DNA from: Dissophora ornata
Taxonomy: Eukaryota > Mortierellomycota > Mortierellomycetes > Mortierellales > Mortierellaceae
Length of the DNA: 25,520 bases
Assembly: GCA_025201705.1 (NCBI GenBank)
Contig: MU617047.1
Span: forward strand, 1-25,520
Direction: 5' to 3'
Shown here: positions 1-9,959 of the stretch, piece after piece
How positions within the stretch are numbered: position 1 is the first letter of the stretch
How the letters are laid out: each line of letters starts with the position of its first letter
Notes under the pieces: generated by a model
The model's database searches: none
Told to the model about the DNA's origin: nothing
The model's input: only the letters and a program-made list of their open reading frames with translations
Translations under genes and position numbers: made by a program

Positions 1-1486
1 TTTTTTTTTTTTTCGTTTCCGTTTCTGAAAGAGGGAAGTGAAAAGAACAAGTGCGGACGGCACAGGTCATGGGTGGGAAGGGGGTTGCCGAATTCCCTTC
101 TGTTCGATGTTTGCGTGATTTATTTGGATAAAGTTCACCTTGCAGCCGAACCTTATTGTGCGATTGAATTACCGGATAGAAGAGACAATAAGCCAACAAC
201 TCGGTAAGCAGTACGCACCTGCCTTTTTGGGAGAGGCCGCTCCTTTTCCGTCTTCCACTGAGCCACTAAAAATACGACGTACGTGTATTCAATCACCTGT
301 GTCTTTTGAATGTGACACGCCACACGCAATGGATATCCTATGTGCGAGCTGGCGGACATCACAGTGTGAAAGTTCGGTACAGGGCGAGAGCTACTCTCGA
401 GAGACGAAATACACCTGTCCCAGCTCAACGTCAATGTGCATAAACAACATTGAAGGACAACGAATGAACGGCCGTGGTCAAGAACCGCGGACATGACCTC
501 GTGTTGTAGGCATAGCTATCCAGCGAGGCAGCTTTACTTCAGGATTAGTACAATCTCAGCTCAACATCAGTCCTGAGACAACAAGGACGGGCTAGGTGCC
601 CTCACTGTGCTCTTTCATGCCTCAGTCAATGCAAATAAAGTCTCGGCCGGCTCCAAATCTTCAACTCCCGAACGATATCCTTGATTATTCCCTGTTTTCG
701 ATCTATCATGGATGGATACCGCGGTGTTGTGGCATTTTTACATTAATGAGAGAGAAGAATCAAGGCTAGCGCTCTGCTTTTCTGGATACGTTTGCGCATG
801 GAAGACGCATTTGCCGCCCAATCACAAAATCGTTTCTCCTTTGACCGAGAATCAATTAATCAACCACCATGCTGCTACACGGCATACGATTCGCTGATCT
901 GAGAACGAGTCAAAATCTTGTGCCCAAGGCTCATGTGGAGCTTATGTTTATATTACTTCATCGATGCGGGATGGCAGTTTTGACCCTTTCTTCTTTTTCT
1001 GTTTTACCGGGGATTCGAGGAAAAAATAAAGGAAAATGCCAGCAGCCCTGTTTTTATTAGCATGCTATTGGACGCCTCTCGGGGGTCATGCAAGTTTTAG
1101 ATCTGTTGTGTACTCGGCATTGGGACAAAGCGCTCTGTTCAATGCTTCATTTTACTTATTTTATTTACTTTTGTATTCGCAAGCGAACAAAAAGAGCATG
1201 TCTCGATAGAACGAATGGAAGTTAGTAAAAAAAAAAAAAAAAGAGCCATTCCCGCGACGCTGTGTCCACCACGTGCCCCAAGCACACCCTTGTCTGACAA
1301 ATTTTCGCTGTTTCAGTCGATACATGGCGTTCAGCAGAAGGACATGCTGTTTCATTTATTCTCAAATACAGAGTAGAATAAGCACCAATGTGGTTTATTG
1401 CTTTTAGAGGTCTATGGGATGGAAGGATATTATTCCTTATGCTGGATGAAGTTGTGGTATAGTGATGTAATAAAGCGCGCGTTCTC
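1..1486. other. Intergenic region, no supported gene
   Basis: The window opens inside or at the edge of a T tract (at least 13 T). Open frames of about 110 codons lie opposite each other at 140-496 (+, opening on TTG) and 153-494 (-), but neither carries a recognisable domain or splice structure. An AATAAA at 634-639 on the + strand could be the 3' end signal of a gene lying to the left, but nothing else supports that. An A16 tract sits at 1227-1242. The right end (about 1350-1486) is the probable 3' UTR of the arrestin gene on the minus strand. Confidence 0.6.
1355..1360 (-). terminator. Candidate polyadenylation signal of the arrestin gene
   Basis: TTTATT on the + strand reads AATAAA on the minus strand, about 130 nt beyond the minus-strand stop at 1487. 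Position and strand fit a 3' end signal, but the hexamer is common in AT-rich spacer and the cleavage site is not visible. Confidence 0.35.
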
Positions 1487-3721
1487 CTAAGTACGTTCAG
1501 CCAAAGGGCTACTCAGAGTCTGTTCAGTGCTGCTCTCATTCTGGCCAGCTCGCACCACCAGTGAAATGTTGTCGCGTGAGTGGCGGACATGGTGCAGAGG
1601 CGGCGGTAATAGGAGTGTATCTGCTGCAGATGCTGGTGATTCGACGATCTCGTCCACGATGGATGACGCCGCAGATGCTGGCTCCGATGAAGCCAGAGGA
1701 GACGGAGACACTGGAGTTGTAGATAGCGGTGAGTGTCCTGTGCTGAGCGGGCTGTGTGGATGAAACTGATGATGGTGCGAGAGATGATGATGGTGCTGAT
1801 GGTTGATGTGGTGAGGGTGTGGCATATTTCCCAAAGAAAGACTCCTTTCAGGACTAGTGCTACGACTAGCAGCCCGACTGGTGTTCCGACTGACATCTCG
1901 CGAAGTGTTCCTGCTGTTCGCATCCTCCTCTGACTCTGCATACGTTGGCAGGTGAATCCTATGGATCATCTGTCTCAAAATGTCGTCATCTGCGGGGTCC
2001 ATATCCCTCTCCGAATCAAATGACACTCTAGGTGTGGTGAACGACGTCAAGTAGGAAGGCAACTCGACATCATATCCTTCACCTTGCTCTTCTGGGTCCA
2101 TCTGGTACTCGTCCTCAAATGCCAACACCCTGAGATCAATCTCATTCTCGATCCTAAACCGCTTTGCGCCATCCGTGCCCAGGATAGAGAACCGCAAAGC
2201 GTGCGCGACCTTCATCAATCCATTGTCTGCAGAAGGGTTGCATTGGTTCATCTCGGATCCCATGTGCGGCATATCAAACAACAAGACCTTGTTCCAGTTC
2301 CAAGCCTCCGTCTCTTGGTTTGATGGTCTATCCCACCCTTCGCTCTTTTGGATCTTCACCAATCTCATATCGACCCTCTTGCGCCCATCTGCCCTGTAAA
2401 CCACTCGCTCCCAGAGTCCGACCTGCAAAACTTGTATTTGTATCTGACTCGTCGGAGCTGTGATCGAGACTTGAAGTGGAATCTTGGTGCCGTGAGGCAC
2501 TCGGATCTGGGGCACTGTGATCTTATACTTGACCTTCTCCTCAGGCGCACTCACGGCGCGACCACCTCGCAGGTAGGCTCGTGAGGCCTGGATCGGGTAT
2601 CGACGATGGATAATAGCGGGTATCGTTGTGGTGGTCGTATTGAAAGTTAAGCCAGGTTTAGTCAGTGTCGCGGTGAGTCGATAAGAGACCTTGCCATGGG
2701 TCGTAGTCAGGGTCTCTGGTAGAGTGTCGGGAAGCTCCAACGAGAACGGGAACGCATGTTGCCCTGACTGCATCTGTGTTGGGGCTTGCTTTGGTTGGTG
2801 AGAGATCAGATTCCAGGAGTGCTCGATATGGGGGGCGGTCGTGTGTCGTGTTGCTGGAGAGTACGAATTGTCTATGGCCGCCATCATCAACGTCACAGAA
2901 AAAAAGAGAACGCTGTGTTAGCACAAACTATTGTCCAACTGTTGTCACTATGCCACATTCGAACTTTTTCCACGCCTACCATCAACCCAAGTAACTGAAG
3001 ATCGACCGGAGAATTCGAGATGGAGCGTCTTGATTTTGGTATTTTTGTGCAAATTCAAATAAACAGTTCCCTCCAGAACAGCCACCTGTCCGTTCATGAG
3101 TACCACTTCTGGGTGGGCAAGTTCGATGCTGACTGTCTTTGACGTGCCCAGAGGGTGTTCGCCGTTCCCGCCGTGGGTAAAGAACGAAAATGGCGAAAGA
3201 GAGTGACCACGGTGGAGGTCATGGTGGGCAGCATTACTCGGGGAGGCCGTTGAGGACGAAGGGCCAGAGGACGGTACGCCTGTGTCCTGGTGTACTGCAT
3301 TTGGGGCAGGGGGGGACGACGGCGGTGCTGTCATCGAGTAGGAAAGTGGGTGCGGCAGCACAGTCGTTGTCGTTGGTGGTACAGGCGGTGTTGAGGGTCG
3401 ACTGTGAGGGGAGTACTGGCGTTCAAGACGCGAATGGCGGCGACGATTGCTGTCCAGGCTCTCATCATCGTCGTCGTCGTCGTCACCATCGTCGTGGGGA
3501 ATGACATGTCCGACGTGGGTGGTCATGTCGGCGTGGTCGTCGCATGGTGCGGGTGTGGTTCCCTGGGCGCTCATGGCGGGGGGGAGTCGATCAAAGGACG
3601 ATGTCACGGAGGGTGTGCGGCTAGGGTGATTCTCTGGCGAGGATATGGGAGATTCTGCCGGCGATCCAGCCTCGGACGAGACTTGGTGACGCAAAAGCAG
3701 GTTGTTGGTTGGTGTGGACAT
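1487..3721 (-). CDS. Arrestin-domain (alpha-arrestin, ART/ARRDC-like) protein
   Basis: Model: complement(join(1487..2871, 2980..3721)), 708 aa. The 108-nt intron opens with GTAGGC, carries CTAAC at 2919-2923 and closes with ATAG; phase 1 on both sides rebuilds Asp248. The start is the Met at 3721, after a pyrimidine-rich leader on this strand (3858-3900). The first 190 residues are Ser/Pro-rich and contain a seven-Asp run (80-86). The arrestin N fold begins near residue 195 (strand-rich, with FSGRSSVTW at 237-245 and HSWNL near 265). The C fold covers about 355-505. Two LPxY motifs follow (LPSY 518-521, LPTY 555-558), then an SRNTSR-like repeat and a His-rich block (599-621). Alpha-arrestins are adaptors that recruit Nedd4/Rsp5-type ubiquitin ligases through (P/L)PxY motifs to membrane cargo. 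Family assignment is firm; the ligase link is inferred from the motifs and the cargo is unknown. Confidence 0.85.
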
Positions 3722-4091
3722 GGCAGCTTCGATGTTCAAGCTGTTGTTGTTCAATGTTGTCTTGCCGTCGCAGGTGATATGCTCGTCGCAGCCAATTGTT
3801 TCGTTTTTGGTGAAATCCGGGCTGAGGTTAGACAGTATCGATATGAAGCAATGGGAATGAGAAGAAAAAGGAGGAGGAGGAGGAGGAGAGGAGAAAAAGA
3901 TTTTCTTCCCTTGCGTCGTTTTAAACGTTTTAAAAAGGGTCATCGACGTACAAAACACACACACACAACACTCCAACAATTCATCCTCCGGCACCCTCTT
4001 GCCCATAGCGTTTCCTCGATCCCCGATGTTTTCAAGCCACGCACGCATGGTGCGAGAGGTGCGGTTTCTGCATCCTGGCTCTTTTTCTCCA

Positions 4092-4176
4092 CCTCCCTTT
4101 CCTTCTCTCTCTCTCTCCCTCCTCTCTTTCTTCCCCTCTCTCTCTCTCTCTCTCTCTCACTCTCTCTCTCACTCCT
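4092..4176. repeat. CT-rich microsatellite
   Basis: Several blocks of uninterrupted CT dinucleotides (about 4103-4117, 4134-4158 and 4160-4170) sit in an almost pure pyrimidine stretch of the + strand. It lies some 370 nt upstream of the minus-strand arrestin start, so on that gene's sense strand it is GA-rich. Confidence 0.9.
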
Positions 4177-4461
4177 CTACATGTGGGTAGAAAGTAAAAC
4201 AGCAGTCGGTTAAACCCGAACGGGGCGCGATCTGCAACCCATCGTCATAGGCTAGACAACGGTTCACGCGCCAAAAGTCGGTTTCTAGTTGTTTGGGTTC
4301 GTCTGCGTGAGCAGAAAACACCCTGCCATGCGACCCGCCGCTACAGCATGTGGGTTCTGTCTTCATGGATCCGTCTCTCAATTGCAGTCTCCAACGGTGT
4401 TCACTCCCTGTCTGTCATGACTCATGGGGATGATAATCGACATGTTTGCCCCTGAGCCACG

Positions 4462-4482
4462 TTTTTTTTTTTTTTTTTTTTT
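4462..4482. repeat. Poly(dT) tract, T21
   Basis: Uninterrupted run of 21 T on the + strand in the middle of the divergent promoter region. Long poly(dA:dT) tracts in fungal promoters are known to resist nucleosome wrapping; that role is inferred here. Confidence 0.9.
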
Positions 4483-5041
4483 CAATCGGCGAAGGAAAAA
4501 AACAATCTACCTAAACAGCGCAAAAGCACGTTCCAAGCTCAGCCGGACAAGTTTGTCCCACGCTTAGTTCAGGAGCGCTTCCTCTGATTTTCGCGAGAAC
4601 CCTTTTTTATTTTTATCCAAGGTTTGCGGGCATTGTTAGACGACTGTACAGACTGTACTCGTCGCTGACAGTGATACTCGACTACATGTGCTGCACTCGA
4701 ACAACATGCGGAATGGAGCTTCCTCTGTCTGTTGCACTGTGCCTGTACCCAGTTGCGAACTGGCAAGATCCATGGCTCGCAATAGTCATGGGTGATATCG
4801 GAACGATAAAAACAAACACAAGCTGCGAGCTAGCAGCAGGATGGACGACAGTTGAGACACACAGGCGTAGGTAAACATCGTTTCTTGTGCAATCCTCAAT
4901 GCCGAGGAATAAAAAGTTTCGCGTGCAAGTCTATCCCTGGCTCACGACGAAAGGGTCCTTGTATCCACGTCTAGTTGAAACTCGGTACGTTTTGTGCAAG
5001 TGGGAAACGTTGAAACTCGTCGTCACGGGAAATATATGCAT

Positions 5042-5047
5042 CACGTG
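5042..5047. promoter_or_regulatory. E-box CACGTG upstream of ISA1
   Basis: Perfect palindromic CACGTG 103 nt before the ISA1 start codon, just after a TATA-like AATATATG (5031-5038). CACGTG is the core site of fungal bHLH factors such as Cbf1 and Pho4. One six-base hit may be chance. Confidence 0.3.
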
Positions 5048-5149
5048 TAGCTCCCCTTCTGTTCTTGACAAAACGCATCTTTGTCTCCCTGCCCCACAGA
5101 TTTCCACTTCAGACTCCTTACACACACTCAATTACACCCTTCACCCATC

Positions 5150-6020
5150 ATGTCATTGGCAGCAAAAGTCATCAAAGCCGCGGCACCAAGGATTCCCCGT
5201 CCACGCAAAGCTGTCCTCACTCTCGTACGTTTCTATTCATTGCATTTGATTTCATGGGGGAGGGGCATCGTCATCCCACGACCTGTTTGTAAGAAGCCAC
5301 TCGAGTTCCTGAATGCTCACTGTTCTCTTGTTTCCAACCGCATCTTTCCCGCCTTATATTATCGCCTTCTCTCGCTCTCTCGTCCTCTCTGTGACATTGA
5401 TTCATTCGTGCTTCCCTGATCCGACCAACAATGTCGCCCGTGTACACAACAACTGCGCTGCGCTGTTTCGTTCGGACAATTCGGGTTCGACATATTTGTC
5501 ACCAACTAAAATTAATACTTGGGTCCCTGCTCACTCATGTATCTGCCGAATATGGATACTTTAATCCGAACGTTGTGCACAACAACAATTAAAACAGACA
5601 CCCGCCGCCGTAACTCGGCTGCGCTCTCTGGTCGATGGGCCTGAGCCCAAGGTTGTCCGTGTCGGGATCCGCACCAAGGGATGTTCTGGCCAGCAATACG
5701 ATCTTCAGTATACAACCAAGAAGGAAAAGTTTGACGAGGAGATCAAGCAGGATGGTAAATTCAGCGCTATTGCGCCTATGCCTCGCAGACAGCTTTACTA
5801 TCTTCATGCGTGTTTTCTCCTCAGGAGCTAATGCAGGGTCTTAATGCTATTGCCACCTTTATATTGCGTAGGAGTAACCGTGCTTGTGGACAACAAGGCA
5901 TTGCTCTCCGTGCTTGGGTCTGAAATGGACTACGTCGAAGACAAGCTGTCGGCCCAGTTTGTTTTCAACAACCCCAACGTCAAGGAGTCGTGCGGATGCG
6001 GAATGAGTTTCATGACGTAG
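5150..6020 (+). CDS. ISA1: Mitochondrial iron-sulfur cluster assembly protein ISA1/ISCA1 (A-type)
   Basis: Model: join(5150..5224, 5598..5754, 5872..6020), 126 aa, close to human ISCA1 (about 129 aa). Intron 1 (373 nt, GTACGT...ACAG) is phase 0; intron 2 (117 nt, GTAAAT...GTAG) is phase 1. The joined protein shows the family order: a basic, Ala-rich N terminus (mitochondrial presequence-like, residues 1-20), KAVLTL-TPAAV across the first junction, VRVGIRTKGCSG (Cys54), KFDEE, QDG, EMDYVEDKL, FVFNNPN and CGCG (Cys118, Cys120). The three cysteines are the Fe/S ligands of A-type proteins. In yeast and animals Isa1 works with Isa2 and Iba57 in the mitochondrial matrix to make [4Fe-4S] clusters for aconitase, lipoate synthase and other targets. 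GCSG is followed by QQYDLQY rather than the more usual LAYxLEY. Confidence 0.93.
5572..5583. repeat. 12-bp perfect palindrome in ISA1 intron 1
   Basis: GTTGTGCACAAC is its own reverse complement and lies 15 nt before the 3' splice site of the long first intron of ISA1. A related string (GTGTACACAAC) occurs about 135 nt earlier in the same intron. No function can be assigned. Confidence 0.5.
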
Positions 6021-6464
6021 AAATAGGATTCTTTGACCCATGTCGCTGTCCGGGACCATCCCACCATAGCTTGCGGGGACTCGGGGACTCAGGGATATAC
6101 ACTACCATCACCTTTCATCGTCGCCCTTTCTCCCGACGCCGTCTCGCATAGAAGAGTAGAAAGACCTCTTTTGATACTGTACAATATCGTAATTCCTTTT
6201 AAACACGCCTGCTGTCTTCTGATCAGCTTCGGTCCAATGTGTTCGTAGTTCACATTGTCGATAATATCCAAAGTGCGACAAATACTCGGGGGTTGCCTAT
6301 TGCGGACCATTGCCGATAATGTAAACACGGTCACAAATGCGAGGGTCTCCTCGTAACGACGCCTGACGTCCAAAGCACGCGTTCTTTGCCTGATCAGTTT
6401 TTGGTTCTCGACATCTCATTCCGACTCCTCATTCACCTCGAACAAATACAAAAATAAAAGTACC
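6021..6464. other. Intergenic spacer ISA1 to mitochondrial SerRS
   Basis: This 444-nt spacer between two tandem + strand genes must hold the ISA1 3' UTR and the SerRS promoter. No canonical AATAAA was noticed in the first part. The SerRS start is preceded by a short A-rich leader ending in a favourable ACC before ATG. Confidence 0.5.
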
Positions 6465-8456
6465 ATGCTACGATTCACGAAAGCTATCCCTCTCATGGGT
6501 GTAGAAACCTCGCGGGCCGGTTCATGGTTAGCAGCTCAAAATTTCGTTCTTTCAACCTGTAGAACAAGGATAATTTCTTCGCATGCTGCAGGACAGCGCC
6601 ACCATCTCTCAACCGCGGGCAGGCTCTGCAAGGCGGCGGAGACATCGGCAGCTATCCCACCAGCACCAGCACCGCCACACCTGGTTCCAGCTCTAGTACT
6701 CAAACCCCATATCAACTTCAAGGCTCTGACCAATCCAGAATCGGCTGCAACCATGGCTGCAAATATCAGACACCGCAACTTGCCAGACTCCATATCGGTC
6801 ACAGCTGTAAGCGAGTTGCACAAGGAAGTAGCAGAAAAGACACTGCAGTTGGACGCGGTCCGAGCAGAGAGGAATCGGATTGCGGCCGAGATGAAGGCAC
6901 TGTTCAGCGGTGGATCACCAAAGGGCAAGAAGAAGGCTGTGGCGTCGTCAATTGCGGACGGACCATCGGCGCCAGCAGATATGTCGCCTGAAGCAAAAGA
7001 GATTCGGCGACAGGAACTTGTGGAGCGCGGCAGAGTACTTAAGGAAGGAATCCACGCCCAGGAGACGGAGCTTGCTTCACTAGAGATGCAATTGTACGAC
7101 CAAGCAGTCCTTATCCCTAACAGCACACATCCAACCTCACCAATCGGACCAGAATCGGCAGCAGAACTCATGCGCGTTCGCGGTGTACCTCGCTTGAACC
7201 ATGGTGTGAAAGCCTACGCACATCCAGGAAACGATGTGATTGGGGCAGGTGGCGAAAAGGGCAGGGCGCTTCTAGGCAATGTCTCTAATTATCCATTATT
7301 GGACCATGTCACATTGTCAAAGCAATTGGATCTAATCGATTTCGAGTCTGCAACGGCTGTGACTGGGTCGAGGTGGTACTATCTTAAGAACGAAGCTGCG
7401 CTGTTGGAGTTGGCATTAATCCAACTTGCGACCCAGCGTGCTGTCCAGGGCGGATTCATGCCCGTGATCACACCTGATGTTGTTCGACCCGAAGTGGTCC
7501 AGGCATGTGGGTTCCAACCTCGAGATGAAGCGTCGCAGACTTACTGGGTTTCAACAGTGGCACCTGGATCCAGCAGAGCCGCCTCTCCAGAAGGGGCACA
7601 CCAACATCAGCACTCGGCACTCTGTCTAGTAGCGACGGCAGAGATTGCATTGGCGGGCATGAACCTGAACAAAGTATTGGAAGAGAGTCAGTTGCCAATC
7701 AAGATGGCAGGATTCGGTAGAGCGTTCAGGGCAGAGGCTGGGTCGAGAGGCGCAGAGATCAAGGGCTTGTATCGCGTACACCAGTTTAGTAAAGTGGAAT
7801 TGTTTGTACTGTCCAAGGCGGATCCTGGCGAGAGCGATCGCATTCTGGAAGAGATCCGGCAATTCCAGGAGAACATCTTTGACGAGCTTGGACTGTGTTA
7901 CAGGTACTTGCTTGTTCAGTCTATTGTCTCCATGGTGAGTGCTCTTCGTTTGATGGAAACCGACTTGGTATACTAACACTTCCACTACTGTGCTCGTTTC
8001 ACTAGGGTACTGGATATGCCTACCGAAGAATTGGGCGCGAGCGCATACAAAAAGTACGACATTGAAGCCTGGATGCCCGGCAAGAACAGCTGGGGCGAGA
8101 TCTCATCCACATCAAACTGTACGGATTACCAGTCTCGACGACTCAATATCCGCTATAGGACGAACAAGATCCTCAGCCGACCCCCCACCTCGGCATCGCA
8201 ATCAGGTGCAGATTCATCAACACCGCCATCGATAACCGACAGCAATCACCCCTCTGCGCAATCCTCCAACTCGTACATGGCCACTGAATTCGTGCATACT
8301 CTCAATGGAACTGCTATGGCCATCCCTAGAATAATTGTTGCTCTCTTAGAGACCTACCAACAGCAGAATGGATCTGTTCGCCTGCCAGAGTGTCTGTGGC
8401 CATTCATGGGAGGCATTAAGGAGATTCGACCTAAAGGCCATGTCGCTGCTAAGTAG
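6465..8456 (+). CDS. Mitochondrial seryl-tRNA synthetase (class II)
   Basis: Model: join(6465..7903, 8006..8456), 629 aa. The 102-nt intron (GTACTT...CTAG, with ACTAACAC near its end) has phase 2 and rebuilds Arg480. The first 60 residues are rich in Arg, Ser and Ala without acids over long stretches, as in a mitochondrial presequence. A long helical arm (about 115-212) matches the tRNA-binding coiled coil of SerRS. The catalytic core follows: [17 protein letters not shown] (299-315), [10 protein letters not shown] (389-398), motif 2 [14 protein letters not shown] (416-429, Arg422), then [33 protein letters not shown] and motif 3 [10 protein letters not shown] in exon 2. It charges mitochondrial tRNA-Ser. 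Three polar, low-complexity insertions are present (about 148-175, 366-383 and a Ser-rich segment before MATEF), which explains a length well above the usual 430-480 aa. Family certain; mitochondrial location inferred from the N terminus and the bacterial-type core. Confidence 0.93.
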
Positions 8457-8490
8457 ATGTTCATCGTTGTAGTAAAGTACTGTACTGGGT

Positions 8491-8496
8491 AATAAA
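8491..8496 (+). terminator. Candidate polyadenylation signal of the SerRS gene
   Basis: AATAAA 35 nt after the SerRS stop codon, in the short convergent spacer shared with the polyAsn gene on the other strand. Confidence 0.5.
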
Positions 8497-8537
8497 TAAG
8501 CAGCATTACTATGCATTGTCCAAGAAGAGCAGAAGAT

Positions 8538-8543
8538 TTTATT
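8538..8543 (-). terminator. Candidate polyadenylation signal of the polyAsn gene
   Basis: TTTATT on the + strand, AATAAA on the minus strand, 72 nt beyond the minus-strand stop at 8615. It supports a transcribed minus-strand gene converging on SerRS. Confidence 0.4.
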
Positions 8544-8614
8544 GTGGCAAATTGCTATCGCGATATTTTGGCAACCGTTGCGTTGCGTGTTGCGTACGGG
8601 ATGCATGCAATGTT

Positions 8615-8911
8615 TTAACGACCCTGAGTGCCCTCTTTCGCATACCCGTTTCCAATACCATCGCTGTAAGGCACATACCGCTCTTCAAGCGATGATGTGG
8701 ACTGACGACGCCGACGACGTGTACCCTGTCGCTGATTCTCACTCTGGGCTGAGCTGCTGCCACTGCCACCGCTGTTGCCGCTGCTCTGAGGTGTATAATA
8801 AGATGATGGAGATCCACCTTGGTAGTTGGAATTGCTGTTGCTTAAACTGCTGATATTATTGTTATTGTTATTATTATTATTGTTGTTATTATTATTGCTG
8901 TTGTTGTTATT

Positions 8912-8950
<39 letters not shown>

Positions 8951-9283
8951 GAATGAGCCGCCCTGGTAGTTGTTTTCGTTACAGATGGGGTTTGATGAGT
9001 ATTGGTCTTGCCTGCTACAGATGTCTGAGGGTGCAGTACGACGGTCGCTCGCGGGAGTGGAACCTCGCTTTTTCAATGATTCAGTAGTATCGACACCATA
9101 GATATCAGCGCCGGGTGAAGGAACTAGGTGGTGCACGGTGGTGGGAGGAGGCAATGCAAGGGCAGGGGCAGCCATTGCGGTGAAAGTCGCAGCGTTGTGT
9201 CCATTGAGGTTGAAGGTAAGGACTGCTGCCGATACCAGTGCGCAAATCGAAATGAGGGAGGAGGTGGAGCGACTGAGAGGCAT
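8615..9283 (-). CDS. Small secreted-looking protein with polyasparagine tract
   Basis: Single open frame, 222 aa, start at 9283. Residues 1-35 look like a signal peptide or signal anchor: MPLSRSTSS followed by hydrophobic LISICALVSAAVLTF. An Ala/Pro-rich stretch and a dibasic site KKR (71-73, Kex2-type) come next. Two blocks of 17 and 14 Asn separated by one Ser fill about 112-143. A YQGGS pentapeptide occurs before the tract (106-110) and again after it, followed by a Ser/Gly-rich part and RRRRR. I do not recognise a family. The frame is kept without stops through a 96-nt AAY tract, the N terminus is hydrophobic and a minus-strand AATAAA follows, so a real gene is likely but not proven. The N-terminal Met could change if a 5' intron exists. 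Possible roles (wall protein, processed peptide precursor) are guesses. Confidence 0.55.
8855..8950. repeat. AAY (GTT/ATT on + strand) trinucleotide repeat
   Basis: 32 consecutive triplets, 31 coding Asn and one coding Ser on the minus strand. The half nearer 8855 mixes AAT and AAC; the half nearer 8950 holds about a dozen uninterrupted AAC codons, which suggests a more recent slippage expansion. Allele length is likely to vary between isolates. Confidence 0.95.
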
Positions 9284-9914
9284 TTGGAATGGGCTAGGAG
9301 GAAGCGATGAAATCCGCTGAGAAGAGTGTTGTGGGTTGCGAATAGGAGAGATTGCGGGGAATTAAGTCGAGTTATATGTTAGCAACACCGAGTTATCCTT
9401 TGTGCGGAGGTGGAGAAGGACAACAAAGAGTTGAAGAGCAAACGACGTATGTTACAGAAAGCGGGACAGAAATGCAAAAGAGGAGACAGAGTAGCACGAA
9501 AAAACGACAATGGTAAAGACATCCTTCCGTGCCATGGTTCGAGGACGCATGTGGACATCTTCGTTGATCAAATCCCCCTTGCTAAATCTGCTAGTCTTTT
9601 TTTAGTCGATGTTCGGCTCGTGGGCTCTCGCAAAGACGTTGATCTTTTGGGACGAGCATCGAACCCATCCCCTTTTCATGCCGTGGCATGTTACCGCCGT
9701 TACTGCTGCTGTGCAACAAGCAGTGGCGAGAGGGCCCAGGCATAAGCAAGCATTAACAGGTACAAGGGGTAGCAGGAATAGTAACGGCAAGCATATGGAG
9801 CCACACCGCCAGAGCAAGGGCAAGGGGGCGCACGACCGAGACCGAATATCCGAGACGCTATCCGTTCTCCGAGAGAGCTGCAACATGGTGTGCTAGGACC
9901 GACCTGGATGGACT

Positions 9915-9959
<45 letters not shown>

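Larger units (their letters stand above)
3722..5149. promoter_or_regulatory. Divergent intergenic region between the arrestin gene and ISA1
   Basis: This 1.4 kb lies between two divergent starts, so it must hold both promoters. Visible content: GA-rich DNA on the + strand at 3858-3900 (pyrimidine-rich leader of the minus-strand arrestin gene), ACAC repeat near 3956-3968, CT microsatellites at about 4092-4176, a T21 tract at 4462-4482, an E-box CACGTG at 5042-5047, and a TATA-like AATATATG at 5031-5038 about 110 nt before the ISA1 start. Open frames in the middle (for example 4887-5249) show no family features. Confidence 0.55.

Noticed and set aside
140..496. Opposed open frames of 118 codons (+) and 113 codons (-)
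   Set aside because: They mirror each other on both strands, one begins on TTG, neither has a domain, signal peptide or splice context.
2084..2584. Plus-strand open frames inside the arrestin gene
   Set aside because: Shadows of the minus-strand arrestin exon; no family features.
3404..4213. Plus-strand 269-codon frame across the arrestin start
   Set aside because: It is antisense to the arrestin exon and ends in CT microsatellite-coded Ser/Leu repeats.
4887..5249. Plus-strand frame of 120 codons before ISA1
   Set aside because: It crosses the ISA1 start in another frame and has no recognisable content.
6536..7171. Minus-strand 211-codon frame
   Set aside because: Antisense shadow of the SerRS exon.
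9410..9886. Overlapping frames on both strands in the large spacer
   Set aside because: Composition is Lys/Arg or Cys-rich by chance, no domain, overlapping opposite frames.
9923..9958. T36 as a Pol III terminator or retroposon poly(A) tail
   Set aside because: No A/B boxes, no target site duplications and no adjacent reverse-transcribed gene copy were recognised.
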